Assembly: GCA_003214465.1 (NCBI GenBank)
Contig: QCLO01000007.1
Location: forward strand, 1 to 64,000
Source of the DNA: Acidimicrobiales bacterium AG-414-N20
Lineage (GTDB): Bacteria > Actinomycetota > Acidimicrobiia > Acidimicrobiales > MedAcidi-G1
DNA: 64,000 bases
Reading direction: 5' to 3'
In this document: positions 37,330-45,914 of the stretch, piece by piece
Position numbering within the stretch: position 1 is the first letter of the stretch
Layout of the letters: every line of letters starts with the position of its first letter
The notes under the pieces: model-generated
Databases searched by the model: none
Told to the model about the DNA's origin: nothing
The model's input: the letters and a program-made list of their open reading frames with translations, nothing else
Position numbers and translations under genes: made by a program

Positions 37330-38337
37330 GTGGCGTTGTTATTTTTGACTGATGAGCGTTTTCTTGAACATGTTGCAGGAAAAAAACACCCTGAGTCGCC
37401 TGCACGTCTTGAAGCAGTATGGAAAGGTTTAGATAATCTTTTTTTGGGTGATGATTTAGTTCGAATTGAACCACGGATTGCTACAGAGACAGAACTTTTG
37501 AGGTGCCATCCAATTGAACATATTAAAGCTTTAGAAGCTTTAGATGCCAACGGTGGGGGTCGTATGGACCCTGATACTAGAATTAGTAAAGGGTCATGGG
37601 ATGCAGCCCGTTTAGCTGCAGGATCAGGTCTTGCGGCCGTTGAAGCATTAATTCAAACTCAAGCAGAAACTGCATTTTGTGCAATTAGACCACCAGGACA
37701 CCATGCAACATCCAATCGCTCTATGGGGTTTTGTTTGATTAATAATATTGCTATTACCGCAGCTTCTCTAATAGCGAAAGGTGAGAAAGTTGCTGTGATT
37801 GATATAGATGCTCATCACGGAAACGGGACGCAAGAAATTTTTTATTCTGACCCTCGTGTTCTTATGATTTCAATTCATCAATGGCCTTTGTATCCAGGCA
37901 CTGGGTCAGAGGAGGAGATAGGTGAACTAGAAGGGAAAGGTTTTACGGTAAATGTACCTCTTCCACCAGGAGCGACTGGAAGTACATATAGATCAGCATT
38001 AGACAAAATTGTCGTTCCTCTTGTGGAAGACTTTCAGGCAGATTGGATATTAGTTTCTGCAGGTTTTGATGCTCATAGAGAAGACCCCTTAACTGATATG
38101 GGATTGACTTCAGGAGATTTTGCTGATTTGACTTTAAATTTGTTTAATTTGGCACCAAAAAATAGGTGTATTTTCTTTTTGGAGGGGGGCTACAACCTTC
38201 AAGCTTTGACGGATTCTGTGACTGCTTCATTTGCTTCAATAATGGGTATTAATTCACGACCCGAATCCGCCACAGGAGATGGACCAGGTGTAGAAGTTGT
38301 AAATAGGGTCGCAAAGTCGCATGGGGTGATTTTGTGA
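37330..38337 (+). CDS. Histone deacetylase superfamily protein (AcuC-like)
   Basis: A zinc-dependent deacetylase fold of 335 residues. HPESPARLEAVWKGL opens the domain. The catalytic and metal motifs are RPPGHHAT (about 119-126), IDIDAHHGNGTQEIFY (about 156-171) and SAGFDAHREDPL (about 240-251), and FFLEGGYNL ends it. Bacterial members deacetylate acetyl-lysine or polyamine substrates, for example AcuC on acetyl-CoA synthetase, but the substrate here is unknown. Starts at GTG 37330; overlaps the next gene by 4 bases. Confidence 0.9.
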   Translation: MALLFLTDERFLEHVAGKKHPESPARLEAVWKGLDNLFLGDDLVRIEPRIATETELLRCHPIEHIKALEALDANGGGRMDPDTRISKGSWDAARLAAGSGLAAVEALIQTQAETAFCAIRPPGHHATSNRSMGFCLINNIAITAASLIAKGEKVAVIDIDAHHGNGTQEIFYSDPRVLMISIHQWPLYPGTGSEEEIGELEGKGFTVNVPLPPGATGSTYRSALDKIVVPLVEDFQADWILVSAGFDAHREDPLTDMGLTSGDFADLTLNLFNLAPKNRCIFFLEGGYNLQALTDSVTASFASIMGINSRPESATGDGPGVEVVNRVAKSHGVIL

Positions 38338-39572
38338 ACGAAATTATTGATCGTTTGAGAAATTTAATTAGTCCCGTTACGGAAAGATTTGTTAACGAGC
38401 AACATACTCTTTTTTTGGTAGGGGGAGTTGTTCGTGATTCTTTTATACACCAAAAAATTGAAAGTCCTGATTTAGATCTCACAACTAACGCTACTCCTGA
38501 TCAAATCCGTGCTTTAGTTGAACCTTTGGCTGATGCAGTCTGGTTGCAAGGTGAGAGATTTGGAACAATTGGCTTGAGAATTGGTGAAATAAGAATGGAA
38601 ATAACAACTCATAGATCTGAGTCTTACGCGACCTCCTCTAGAAAGCCTTCAGTAACTTTTTCATCGAATTTGGAAGATGATTTAAGTCGAAGAGATTTCA
38701 CAGTTAATGCAATGGCTGTTGAATTAGATAGCGGGAATTTTTTCGACCCCTTCAACGGTAAGTCTGATTTAGAAAATAAGATTTTAAGAACTCCGTTATC
38801 TCCTTCTGAGTCATTTAATGACGATCCTTTAAGAATTTTAAGAGCTGCTCGTTTCTCTGCTGGTTATGAATTGCAACCAGTTCAAGAAATTGTTGACACT
38901 GCAAAAGATTTAGCAGAAAGAATTTTAATCGTTTCAGCTGAAAGAATAAGAGAAGAGGTTTTAAAACTTCTTTCTTTAGAAAACCCTACTAAAGGTTTTG
39001 AGTTCTTAGAAAAAGTAAACTTGCTGTCAAAGATACTTTCTTTCGAACTTAATTTAGATCATCAGAATTTAAATCAAATATTTTCACGGTTACCACTTGA
39101 TGATCCTGTTCGAAGATTTTCCATCTTTTTTAAAGGTCTTTCAAAAAAGGAAGTTAAAGAGTCTTTGCATCGACTCAGGATGTCGCGAGAAGAAAGCCGG
39201 TTAATCGAAAATGTTGTGGATTTTTTGAACTTGGTTTCCAATGGCCCAAAAAGTGTAAAATGGACCGATGAAGAGATTCGTCGTTCACTTGATTTAAATC
39301 AGTTGAATGTTGAGGAGTCCATCAATCTAATTGAGGCTTCGGACTTAAATGCGAAAGATTTTTTAGATTCATTAGAGAGTTTAAAATCAAGAGAAAACTT
39401 AATTTCATTTGAACCGTCTTTAACAGCGAAAGAACTGATGGTTTTACTCAATTTAGAACCCGGTCCATTAGTAGGTGAAATCTTAAGGTGGCTTAAAGAA
39501 TTACGTCTTCGTGATGGTCCTATTTCAGCTGATGAAGAAAGAGAAATGGTTTTGGCACGGTGGGGAAAATAA
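38334..39572 (+). CDS. CCA tRNA nucleotidyltransferase / RNA nucleotidyltransferase
   Basis: Class II nucleotidyltransferase of 412 residues that adds CCA to tRNA 3' ends or polyadenylates RNA. The head domain has LFLVGGVVRDSFIHQK, the catalytic DLDLTTNATPDQI, DLSRRDFTVNAMAVEL, and NDDPLRILRAARFSAGY with RNA-binding motifs. The C-terminal half is helical; a HD domain is not obvious. Most tRNA genes in the window lack encoded CCA, so a CCA-adding activity is needed. It is upstream of the DUF5318 gene. Confidence 0.92.
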   Translation: MNEIIDRLRNLISPVTERFVNEQHTLFLVGGVVRDSFIHQKIESPDLDLTTNATPDQIRALVEPLADAVWLQGERFGTIGLRIGEIRMEITTHRSESYATSSRKPSVTFSSNLEDDLSRRDFTVNAMAVELDSGNFFDPFNGKSDLENKILRTPLSPSESFNDDPLRILRAARFSAGYELQPVQEIVDTAKDLAERILIVSAERIREEVLKLLSLENPTKGFEFLEKVNLLSKILSFELNLDHQNLNQIFSRLPLDDPVRRFSIFFKGLSKKEVKESLHRLRMSREESRLIENVVDFLNLVSNGPKSVKWTDEEIRRSLDLNQLNVEESINLIEASDLNAKDFLDSLESLKSRENLISFEPSLTAKELMVLLNLEPGPLVGEILRWLKELRLRDGPISADEEREMVLARWGK

Positions 39573-39629
39573 ATTGTTTCATATATTTCCGGCAAGTTTT
39601 TTAATCAATTAAATGACTATTGTGTTTTC

Positions 39630-40064
39630 ATGTATTCAGTAAGAACAAAAAAGTTTCCACTTTCTAATAAAGGTAGCAACCTTGTAAAAGAGGATTTGAT
39701 TTTTTTGGAGCGTGCTGCTGATGTTGAATACAGACTTGCGCGACAAACAGTGATTGATTATTGGAAAAATGGAGAAATTGAGCAAGAAATTTTGTGTGAT
39801 GCTCAATCGATGCTGAAACGAAATGCTATTCATTGTGGAGCTGCTATTGAAGAGCGTTGCCCAATTTGTGAATTAGGTGAAATTTATTATGTAACTTATG
39901 TTTTTGGTCCGAGATTGCCCGCTCATGGTCGTTGTATTTCTACCAAAGGAGAGCTTCAGAGACTTGATAATAGAAAAACACACCTTTCAGCTTACGTCAT
40001 TGAAGTATGTCCTGATTGTGGTTGGAATCATCTTGTAAGAACTGCATCTTTAGGTGGAAAATAA
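39630..40064 (+). CDS. DUF5318 family protein
   Basis: A 144-residue protein matching DUF5318, an actinobacterial family. It has ERCPICELGEIYYVTYVFG with a CxxC, the YVIEVCPDCGWNHLVR end with a second CxxC, and a helical N-terminal half. The four cysteines likely bind zinc. Function is unknown. It lies 57 bases after the nucleotidyltransferase gene. Confidence 0.82.
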   Translation: MYSVRTKKFPLSNKGSNLVKEDLIFLERAADVEYRLARQTVIDYWKNGEIEQEILCDAQSMLKRNAIHCGAAIEERCPICELGEIYYVTYVFGPRLPAHGRCISTKGELQRLDNRKTHLSAYVIEVCPDCGWNHLVRTASLGGK

Positions 40065-40155
40065 ATTTTAAAACTATCAAAGTCTTTAATTTTAAATTAT
40101 TGGTAAAATGAACTCCTGCCGGCAGCTGTATGCGCTGGACTGAAAAGGAGAGTTT

Positions 40156-41007
40156 GTGGTGTCGAAATCTACTGTTCCTGCTATCCGTGAACAAAAACGT
40201 GCTTACGGGTCTAAACCCATAGTCATGATTACTGCTTATGATGCCCCTGGCGCGCGCATGGTTGATGAAGCAGGCGTTGACATGATCCTTGTTGGTGATT
40301 CATTAGCTATGGTCGTTTTAGGCTATGAAGACACGCTTCAAGTAACAGTTGATGACATTGCTCATCACACTGCTGCTGTAGCACGAACCAAACCTTCAGC
40401 ACTTGTTGTTGCTGATTTACCCTGGCTTAGTTATCACATTTCTGTTGAAGAGACAGTTAGTAATGCGGCAAAACTTATTAGAGCAGGTGCAAATGCAGTA
40501 AAACTTGAAGGTGGACGAAGTCGAATCCCCATGATTGAAGCATTATTATCTGCTGAAATTCCTGTTATGGGACATATAGGTCTAACACCTCAATCAATAA
40601 ATTCAATGGGTGGATTTAAAGTACAGGCACGTGATACCAAAGGTGCGTTGGATTTAGTATCTGCTGCGAAAGCTTTGGCACACGCTGGCTGTTTTTCTAT
40701 TGTTCTTGAAGGCGTTCCATCTCAAGTTGCTTCAATGGTTACTTCTTCTGTTGATGTTCCTACAATTGGTATCGGTGCCGGATCGGATTGTGATGGACAG
40801 GTACTTGTTCTACATGACATATTAGGTCTTGAAAAGAGAATTATTCCAAAATTTGTCCGTAGTTATGCTCAATTTCACGTAGATGGTGTTTCTGCATTAC
40901 GTGAATTTGTAACTGATGTTAAAAGCGGTTCTTTCCCATCAGAAGAAGAATCTTATTGTTTAAGCTCTGAAACCTCAGAAGAGCTTGGACTTTATGGCGC
41001 TATATAA
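40156..41007 (+). CDS. panB: Ketopantoate hydroxymethyltransferase
   Basis: First enzyme of pantothenate synthesis: transfers a hydroxymethyl group from methylene-tetrahydrofolate to alpha-ketoisovalerate. The 283-residue protein has IVMITAYDAPGARMVDEAG, MILVGDSLAMVVLGYEDTL, AVKLEGG, PVMGHIGLTPQSIN and IGIGAGSDCDGQVLVLHDILG, all PanB hallmarks. The start is a GTG (40156) with AAAAGGAG upstream; a second in-frame GTG follows directly. Other pan genes are not in the window. Confidence 0.96.
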   Translation: MVSKSTVPAIREQKRAYGSKPIVMITAYDAPGARMVDEAGVDMILVGDSLAMVVLGYEDTLQVTVDDIAHHTAAVARTKPSALVVADLPWLSYHISVEETVSNAAKLIRAGANAVKLEGGRSRIPMIEALLSAEIPVMGHIGLTPQSINSMGGFKVQARDTKGALDLVSAAKALAHAGCFSIVLEGVPSQVASMVTSSVDVPTIGIGAGSDCDGQVLVLHDILGLEKRIIPKFVRSYAQFHVDGVSALREFVTDVKSGSFPSEEESYCLSSETSEELGLYGAI

Positions 41008-41036
41008 ATATTTTTTGTCACACCTGTTAAGCAATA

Positions 41037-41053
41037 TGTGTATATGTGGAAAA
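41037..41053. promoter_or_regulatory. Two overlapping near-consensus DnaA boxes upstream of the rpsF-dnaB operon
   Basis: TGTGTATAT (41037-41045) and TGTGGAAAA (41045-41053) each differ by one base from TGTGNATAA. They lie about 135-150 bases before rpsF. In AT-rich DNA single-mismatch boxes arise by chance, so significance is modest. Confidence 0.3.
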
Positions 41054-41118
41054 ATTGTTTATCAACTTACTTATTGGGATTAGCCTTATTTTGTCTTTAA
41101 TAGGGGTAAAATGTATTT

Positions 41119-41168
41119 CCCCTGCCCCAATAGGGGCTCTGAACAATCAAAGGGTTTGTTCGGAACCG
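41119..41168 (+). promoter_or_regulatory. Two hairpins in the rpsF leader (candidate ribosomal-protein leader)
   Basis: CCCCT-GCCCCAAT-AGGGG (41119-41136) forms a perfect 5-bp stem. TCTGAACAA (41138-41146) pairs with TTGTTCGGA (41156-41164), nine pairs including one G-U. A CCG follows at 41166-41168, just before the ribosome binding site AGGAGG. A CCG next to a hairpin upstream of rpsF resembles the S6:S18 autoregulatory RNA, but I cannot confirm the known consensus. Confidence 0.45.
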
Positions 41169-41187
41169 TAGGAGGTGATTGCCTGTT

Positions 41188-41532
41188 ATGCGGGCTTATG
41201 AATTAATGATTATTTTTGATGGCGATCTTAATGAAGAAGCCATTTCAAGCTACTTATCCAATATTGCTTCGGCTGTCGAAAATGAAGATGGAAAAGTTGT
41301 GTCGTCGAAAGATACAGAGCCATGGGGCAGACGTAAGTTTAGCTATCGGATCAATCATAAATGGGAAGGATTTTATGTTGTTCTTGAGATAGCTACCCAA
41401 GCAGCAAATATCGATTCAACTGATCGTCTTCTTAGGTTGGCAGATAGAAGTGAAATAGTTCGACATAAAATTATTCGTCTTCCAGACGAAGAGGCTGTTG
41501 AACGCGGTCTTTTAGAGAGTACAACTGCTTAA
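41188..41532 (+). CDS. rpsF: 30S ribosomal protein bS6
   Basis: Ribosomal protein bS6, 114 residues, MRAYELMIIFDGDL at the start and LADRSEIVRHKIIRL at the C-terminal RNA-binding strand. The ATG at 41188 is preferred over a TTG at 41179, which would sit inside the AGGAGGTGAT ribosome binding site. It heads the rpsF-ssb-rpsR-rplI-dnaB run. Confidence 0.96.
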   Translation: MRAYELMIIFDGDLNEEAISSYLSNIASAVENEDGKVVSSKDTEPWGRRKFSYRINHKWEGFYVVLEIATQAANIDSTDRLLRLADRSEIVRHKIIRLPDEEAVERGLLESTTA

Positions 41533-41556
41533 CTAGCAATTTGAATTGGAGTAGAT

Positions 41557-41994
41557 ATGGCATTTGATAATACGGTAACAATTGTTGGAAATGTAACTCG
41601 TGATCCAGAGTTGCGTTTTACGCCTAGTGGATTACCAGTTTGTGGATTTGGAGTAGCGTGGAATCAACGTAATCGAGACGGTGAGGAAACGGCTCACTTT
41701 TTTGAAGTTACTTGTTGGCAGAGTTTGGCTGAGAATGTTTCTGAATCAATTACAAAAGGAACTCGGGTGATTGTATACGGGAGACTTGATTGGAGCAGTT
41801 GGGAGACTGAACAAGGTGAGAAGAGGAACCAAGTTAAACTTATAGCTGATGAAGTGGCCGCTAGTTTAAGGTGGTCAACAGTTGATGTAACCCGTAATGA
41901 ATCTAGAGGTGGAGATGCTGGTGGGGAAAATACCAGCATGAATGATTCAAGTTCTGGAAATAATCCGCCTATGACAGAAGAGGAACCTTTTTGA
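41557..41994 (+). CDS. ssb: Single-stranded DNA-binding protein
   Basis: OB-fold protein of 145 residues: [20 protein letters not shown] at the start, [14 protein letters not shown] and [12 protein letters not shown] in the fold, a glycine-rich linker with [12 protein letters not shown], and the acidic partner-binding tip MTEEEPF. The stop shares a base with the rpsR start (TGATG). Confidence 0.97.
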   Translation: MAFDNTVTIVGNVTRDPELRFTPSGLPVCGFGVAWNQRNRDGEETAHFFEVTCWQSLAENVSESITKGTRVIVYGRLDWSSWETEQGEKRNQVKLIADEVAASLRWSTVDVTRNESRGGDAGGENTSMNDSSSGNNPPMTEEEPF

Positions 41995-42482
41995 TGGCAC
42001 GCAAAGAATTTAAAAGTCCTCAATTTGATGAAAAAAATGGTCGTTTGAGGAGAAAAAGAGTTAGTCCTTTAACGATTGGGAAAATAGAGTATGTCGATTA
42101 TAAGGACACCGATTTACTCAACAAGTTTTTATCTGAGCGTTCTAAAATCAAAGCTCGTCATAACAGTGGAAATGATGCTCAACAACAGAAAGCTGTTGCA
42201 AGAGCGATAAAAAATGCGCGTGAGATGGCCTTGATGCCATACAAAGCGGCAGTTACAACTCAAAGGCGAGAGAGAAGAAATGAAAATGATCGTTCTGATA
42301 GAGCGTCGGGTCCACCTCCTCAACCTAGCGCGCCTCCTCCTGGCACTGAAGGTGACGATTTTGAATCATCATCCGAGATTTCTTCAATAGAAGAGAATCC
42401 GGAAATTGTTGATTCGTTTACTGCTTCGCCAGATATTCAGAATGAAGTCACTCTTGACATTGATGAAGGGGAAGAATTGTGA
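41994..42482 (+). CDS. rpsR: 30S ribosomal protein bS18 with long acidic C-terminal extension
   Basis: bS18 core, about residues 22-78: [48 protein letters not shown]. After that comes an unusual tail of roughly 85 residues: a basic stretch RRERRNEND, a proline-rich segment [11 protein letters not shown] and an acidic, Ser/Glu-rich end finishing in DEGEEL. Total is about 162 residues versus the usual 75-90. The tail is predicted disordered; no frameshift is visible and rplI follows with a GTGA overlap, so it is genuinely encoded. Start ATG 41994 preferred over TTG 41991. Confidence 0.9.
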   Translation: MARKEFKSPQFDEKNGRLRRKRVSPLTIGKIEYVDYKDTDLLNKFLSERSKIKARHNSGNDAQQQKAVARAIKNAREMALMPYKAAVTTQRRERRNENDRSDRASGPPPQPSAPPPGTEGDDFESSSEISSIEENPEIVDSFTASPDIQNEVTLDIDEGEEL

Positions 42483-42925
42483 AGATCCTCCTCCGTGCGG
42501 ATGTAGATGGCTTGGGTAGAACTGGAGATATTGTAGACGTCGCACGCGGCCATGCAAGAAATTATTTATTGCCTAGAGGGTTAGCTGTTGTGGCATCTTC
42601 TGGAGTTACTGCTCAAGCAGAAGCTATGCAAAAGAAACGTGCTTTAAAAGCTGTTGAAGATAAAGCCGATGCTGAAGAAATAGTTTCTCGACTAGATGGA
42701 ATTATTATTCAAATTTCTGCTAATGCTTCTGAAGCTGGAAAGCTTTTTGGCTCTGTAGGGGTTGTAGAAATTGCTCAAGCATTACAGGATCAAGTTGGTC
42801 TCGAAATTGATCGTAAAGATATTTCTGGCGAGACTGTTAAGGAAATTGGGACACATCAATTTACTTTGAATTTGCATCCTGAGGTTGAAATGCAAATAAC
42901 TGTTGATGTTCAAGGTGACGTTTAA
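42479..42925 (+). CDS. rplI: 50S ribosomal protein bL9
   Basis: bL9, 148 residues: [21 protein letters not shown] and [17 protein letters not shown] at the N-terminal domain, a long connecting helix, then the C-terminal domain with [15 protein letters not shown] and [14 protein letters not shown]. Starts at GTG 42479, overlapping rpsR by 4 bases. It lies between rpsR and dnaB. Confidence 0.97.
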   Translation: MKILLRADVDGLGRTGDIVDVARGHARNYLLPRGLAVVASSGVTAQAEAMQKKRALKAVEDKADAEEIVSRLDGIIIQISANASEAGKLFGSVGVVEIAQALQDQVGLEIDRKDISGETVKEIGTHQFTLNLHPEVEMQITVDVQGDV

Positions 42926-43084
42926 AGTTTTCCCCATAGATTGTGTTTATTCCACAAGTTAATCCACAGACTGATCCACTTAAAAAGACTACTTTTCCCC
43001 TATGTTTTTGGGGTTTTCCTCTGGCGTTCCACAAGTCAATAGTGGCAAAGTGGAACCTTGTGTGAAGTATTTGGAGGATGAGTT

Positions 43085-44536
43085 TTGAGTGCAATTGAAG
43101 AAGATTGGCGTAATTTAGAAGAACCTTCTTCTTTACCCATTTCATCTCAAAGAGGGAAGACCGGAGCGAGAGTTCCGCCACACAATATCGAAGCAGAAGC
43201 TTCCCTATTGGGTGCGATGCTTTTATCTAAAGATGCGATTGCTGATGCGCTTGAAGTAACTTCAGCAGAACATTTTTATAAGCCTTCGCATGCTCACGTT
43301 TTTGATGCAATTTGTGGTCTTTACGCAACAGGTGAACCGGCTGATCCGGTAACGGTTGCAGATGCTTTAGATCGTGCCGGATTGCTTGAAGGTATTGGTG
43401 GTCCTGGAACGTTATTGGATCTCCAAGCTGTGACACCAGCGATCACTTCGGCTTCCTCGTTTGCCAGAATTGTTCAAGAACATGCAACACTTCGTGGATT
43501 AATTGGTGCCGCTAACGAAATGGCAGAAATTGGTTATAGCAGACCTGAAGATGTACCTAAGGCTGTAGATGAGGCCGAAAACCTTGTTTATCAATTGGCA
43601 CAAGGAAGAATTAATGACTCTATGGGTCAAATGCGCGACCTTCTTGATCAGACCCTAGACGCTATGGAAGAAAGGCAACAAGGTAAAGGACTAACAGGTG
43701 TCCCGACTGGTTTTAAGCGACTTGATCAACTTACTTCTGGTTTACAGAAAGGCAATTTAATAATAATTGGAGCTAGACCATCTGTTGGTAAAACATCATT
43801 GGGCCTTAATATCGCAACTCATATAGCAACTGTTTCAAATAATCCCGCATTAATTTTTTCATTGGAGATGAGTCGGTTGGAGCTAACCCAACGCATTCTT
43901 TGTGCTGAGGCTCGAGTTGACTCTCAAAAAATAGTTAATGCTCAGATGAATGATGATGACTGGGTTCGGATCAATAAAGGTATTGGTCATTTAGATGAAG
44001 CACCTATTTACATTGATGACAATCCAGGCGTTTCAATAATGGAAATACGTGCAAAGTCTAGGCGCCTTAAAAGCCGTATAGGGAATTTAGGAATAATCGT
44101 TGTCGACTACTTGCAATTGATGACAGGTAGGTCTGCAGCTGAAAGCAGACAGGTCGAAATCTCTGAAATAAGTAGAGGACTCAAACTTTTGGCTAGAGAT
44201 TTAGAAACCCCGGTTATAGGAATTTCGCAATTGTCAAGAAGCTTAGAAAGTCGACAAGACAAAAGACCAATGCTTTCTGACCTTCGTGAGTCCGGTTCTA
44301 TTGAACAGGATGCCGATTTAGTAATGTTTATTTATCGCGATGAAATTTATAATCCCGAGAGTAATGAAATGGGGATTGCTGAGATAAACCTTGCTAAAAA
44401 TCGAAATGGTCCGGTTGAAAGAGTTCGTTTAGCGTATATGCCTAATTTCACTAAGTTTGCTGACCTTTCAAGATCTGATGAACCTGATTCTTCTGCGCAA
44501 AAAGCTGGTTCGGTAAATGAACTAGGGAATTTTTAA
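43085..44536 (+). CDS. dnaB: Replicative DNA helicase DnaB
   Basis: Hexameric replicative helicase of 483 residues. N-terminal domain begins PPHNIEAEASLLGAMLLSKD; RecA-like ATPase domain has Walker A IIGARPSVGKTSLGLN (about 222-236), IVVDYLQLM (Walker B), ISQLSRSLESRQDKRPMLSD and FIYRDEIYNP. No intein is present. The start is TTG 43085 with GGAGG seven bases upstream; the ATG at 43078 opens only a seven-codon frame. DciA, encoded after recF, is its probable loader. Confidence 0.96.
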   Translation: MSAIEEDWRNLEEPSSLPISSQRGKTGARVPPHNIEAEASLLGAMLLSKDAIADALEVTSAEHFYKPSHAHVFDAICGLYATGEPADPVTVADALDRAGLLEGIGGPGTLLDLQAVTPAITSASSFARIVQEHATLRGLIGAANEMAEIGYSRPEDVPKAVDEAENLVYQLAQGRINDSMGQMRDLLDQTLDAMEERQQGKGLTGVPTGFKRLDQLTSGLQKGNLIIIGARPSVGKTSLGLNIATHIATVSNNPALIFSLEMSRLELTQRILCAEARVDSQKIVNAQMNDDDWVRINKGIGHLDEAPIYIDDNPGVSIMEIRAKSRRLKSRIGNLGIIVVDYLQLMTGRSAAESRQVEISEISRGLKLLARDLETPVIGISQLSRSLESRQDKRPMLSDLRESGSIEQDADLVMFIYRDEIYNPESNEMGIAEINLAKNRNGPVERVRLAYMPNFTKFADLSRSDEPDSSAQKAGSVNELGNF

Positions 44537-44544
44537 ATTAAATC

Positions 44545-44748
44545 GTGTTTTTAGGTGAGGATTTGTTGGAATGGTTGCTTTTAGCATTTGGTGGAGCCAT
44601 GTTTATAGGGAATCTAACTGCTTTGTTGAATCCGCCTAAAAAGCAGGATGATAAACATTTAAGGAAAGCACCTTTTTGGAGGAGCTTTGTTTACATAATT
44701 GTTGGTTTGGTTGTTGCAGTTTGGTCCTTCGCGGGATTAATTGGTTGA
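44545..44748 (+). CDS. Small two-helix membrane protein, unknown
   Basis: A 67-residue ORF with two hydrophobic segments (about 8-27 and 48-66) and a polar, Lys/Asp-rich loop (PPKKQDDKHLRKAPF). Starts at GTG 44545, eight bases after the dnaB stop, so it could be the last gene of that operon. No family was recognised. Confidence 0.55.
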   Translation: MFLGEDLLEWLLLAFGGAMFIGNLTALLNPPKKQDDKHLRKAPFWRSFVYIIVGLVVAVWSFAGLIG

Positions 44749-44804
44749 ATTACTTTGTAGTTCAGTATTGATTAAAATTTGTTGCCATTGTGGAGGTGAA
44801 GTTA

Positions 44805-45911
44805 ATGTTCGAGCACATTATTGCTCAAATAGACGCATCGGGATTAACAGATGCTTGTGGCTCAGAACCTAGTTTTGTATGTGAGTGGATTTGGGATGTT
44901 TCAGGCAATGAGCGTTTGACTGAAATAGCTGCCTGGGGTGTTGAAAGACCTTTGAAGATTTTATTTATTCTTGTAGCTGCTTATATAGCTAACCGAATAT
45001 TAAAAAAAGCCATTAGCACGGTTGTAAGTCGTCTTGTTCAAGAAAGATCTCTAATAGAAGATGAAGAAAAATCTGATGCTTTGGTTGCTCGAGTTGGTAG
45101 ACGAGCCAAAGCGCGTCTACAAAAAAATCGAGAAAGAGCAGAAAGGTCTCGTCAACGAGCTAAGACATTAGGAGGTTTACTCACTACTCTTGCGACTTTA
45201 ACTACTTACAGTTTGGGAGTTTTGTTGGCTTTAGGTGAGATTGGATTCGACTTAGGGCCTTTAATAGCTGGTGCAGGAATTGTAGGTTTTGCTGTTGGTT
45301 TCGGAGCTCAGTCTGCAGTATCAGATTTTATTGCGGGAATATTCATACTTGTAGAGGATCAGTATGCAGAAGGTGATTTTGTTGATTTAGGTGATGCATC
45401 GGGAACGGTTGAGCGGGTTTCATTAAGGACAACGGTTCTTCGGGATGTAAATGGTGCAGTTTGGGTTGTGCCCAATGGTGAGATTCGTAGAGTTTGTAAC
45501 TCTTCACAGATTTGGGCCCGATCTGTTTTGGACGTTGACGTTGCTTACGACACAGACATTGATTTAGCAGCGAGTGTTATTAAAGAAGTTGCAGATGAAT
45601 TATGGAAAGAAAATCTTGAATCAGCAACGATTATCGAAGAACCTGAAATTTGGGGTGTTCAAAACTTTGGAGCAGATTCTATTTCTATTCGTTTAGCTGT
45701 AAAAACTGAAGCAGGGGAGCAGTGGTCCACGGCTAGGAAAATTAGAGCACGTCTGAAAAAAGCTTTTGACGAAAATGGTATAGAGATACCGTTCCCCCAA
45801 AGAACAGTTTGGGTCAGGGAAGTAGAAAATCAGGTTGTTGCTGAAAAACCAAAATCTGAAATAAGGAAAGATCTATTAGATGGTCGGTCTGGTAGCGATG
45901 GCGAGGAATAG
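44805..45911 (+). CDS. Small-conductance mechanosensitive channel (MscS family)
   Basis: Osmotic-stress channel. The 368-residue protein has a first membrane helix near 48-64 and an arginine-rich cytoplasmic loop (about 97-122). Two further helices form the pore-lining region GAGIVGFAVGFGAQSAVSDFIAG. The cytoplasmic beta domain has YAEGDFVDLGDASGTVERVSLRTTVLR and VWVVPNGEIRRV. The ATG at 44805 is preceded by GGAGGTGA, so the TTG at 44790 is less likely. It converges on the livHMG gene four bases away. Confidence 0.9.
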   Translation: MFEHIIAQIDASGLTDACGSEPSFVCEWIWDVSGNERLTEIAAWGVERPLKILFILVAAYIANRILKKAISTVVSRLVQERSLIEDEEKSDALVARVGRRAKARLQKNRERAERSRQRAKTLGGLLTTLATLTTYSLGVLLALGEIGFDLGPLIAGAGIVGFAVGFGAQSAVSDFIAGIFILVEDQYAEGDFVDLGDASGTVERVSLRTTVLRDVNGAVWVVPNGEIRRVCNSSQIWARSVLDVDVAYDTDIDLAASVIKEVADELWKENLESATIIEEPEIWGVQNFGADSISIRLAVKTEAGEQWSTARKIRARLKKAFDENGIEIPFPQRTVWVREVENQVVAEKPKSEIRKDLLDGRSGSDGEE

Positions 45912-45914
45912 TAA

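Noticed and set aside
43000-43025. CCCC-TATGTTTTT-GGGG followed by TTTT before dnaB
   Set aside because: Only four pairs in the stem; too weak to call an intrinsic terminator.
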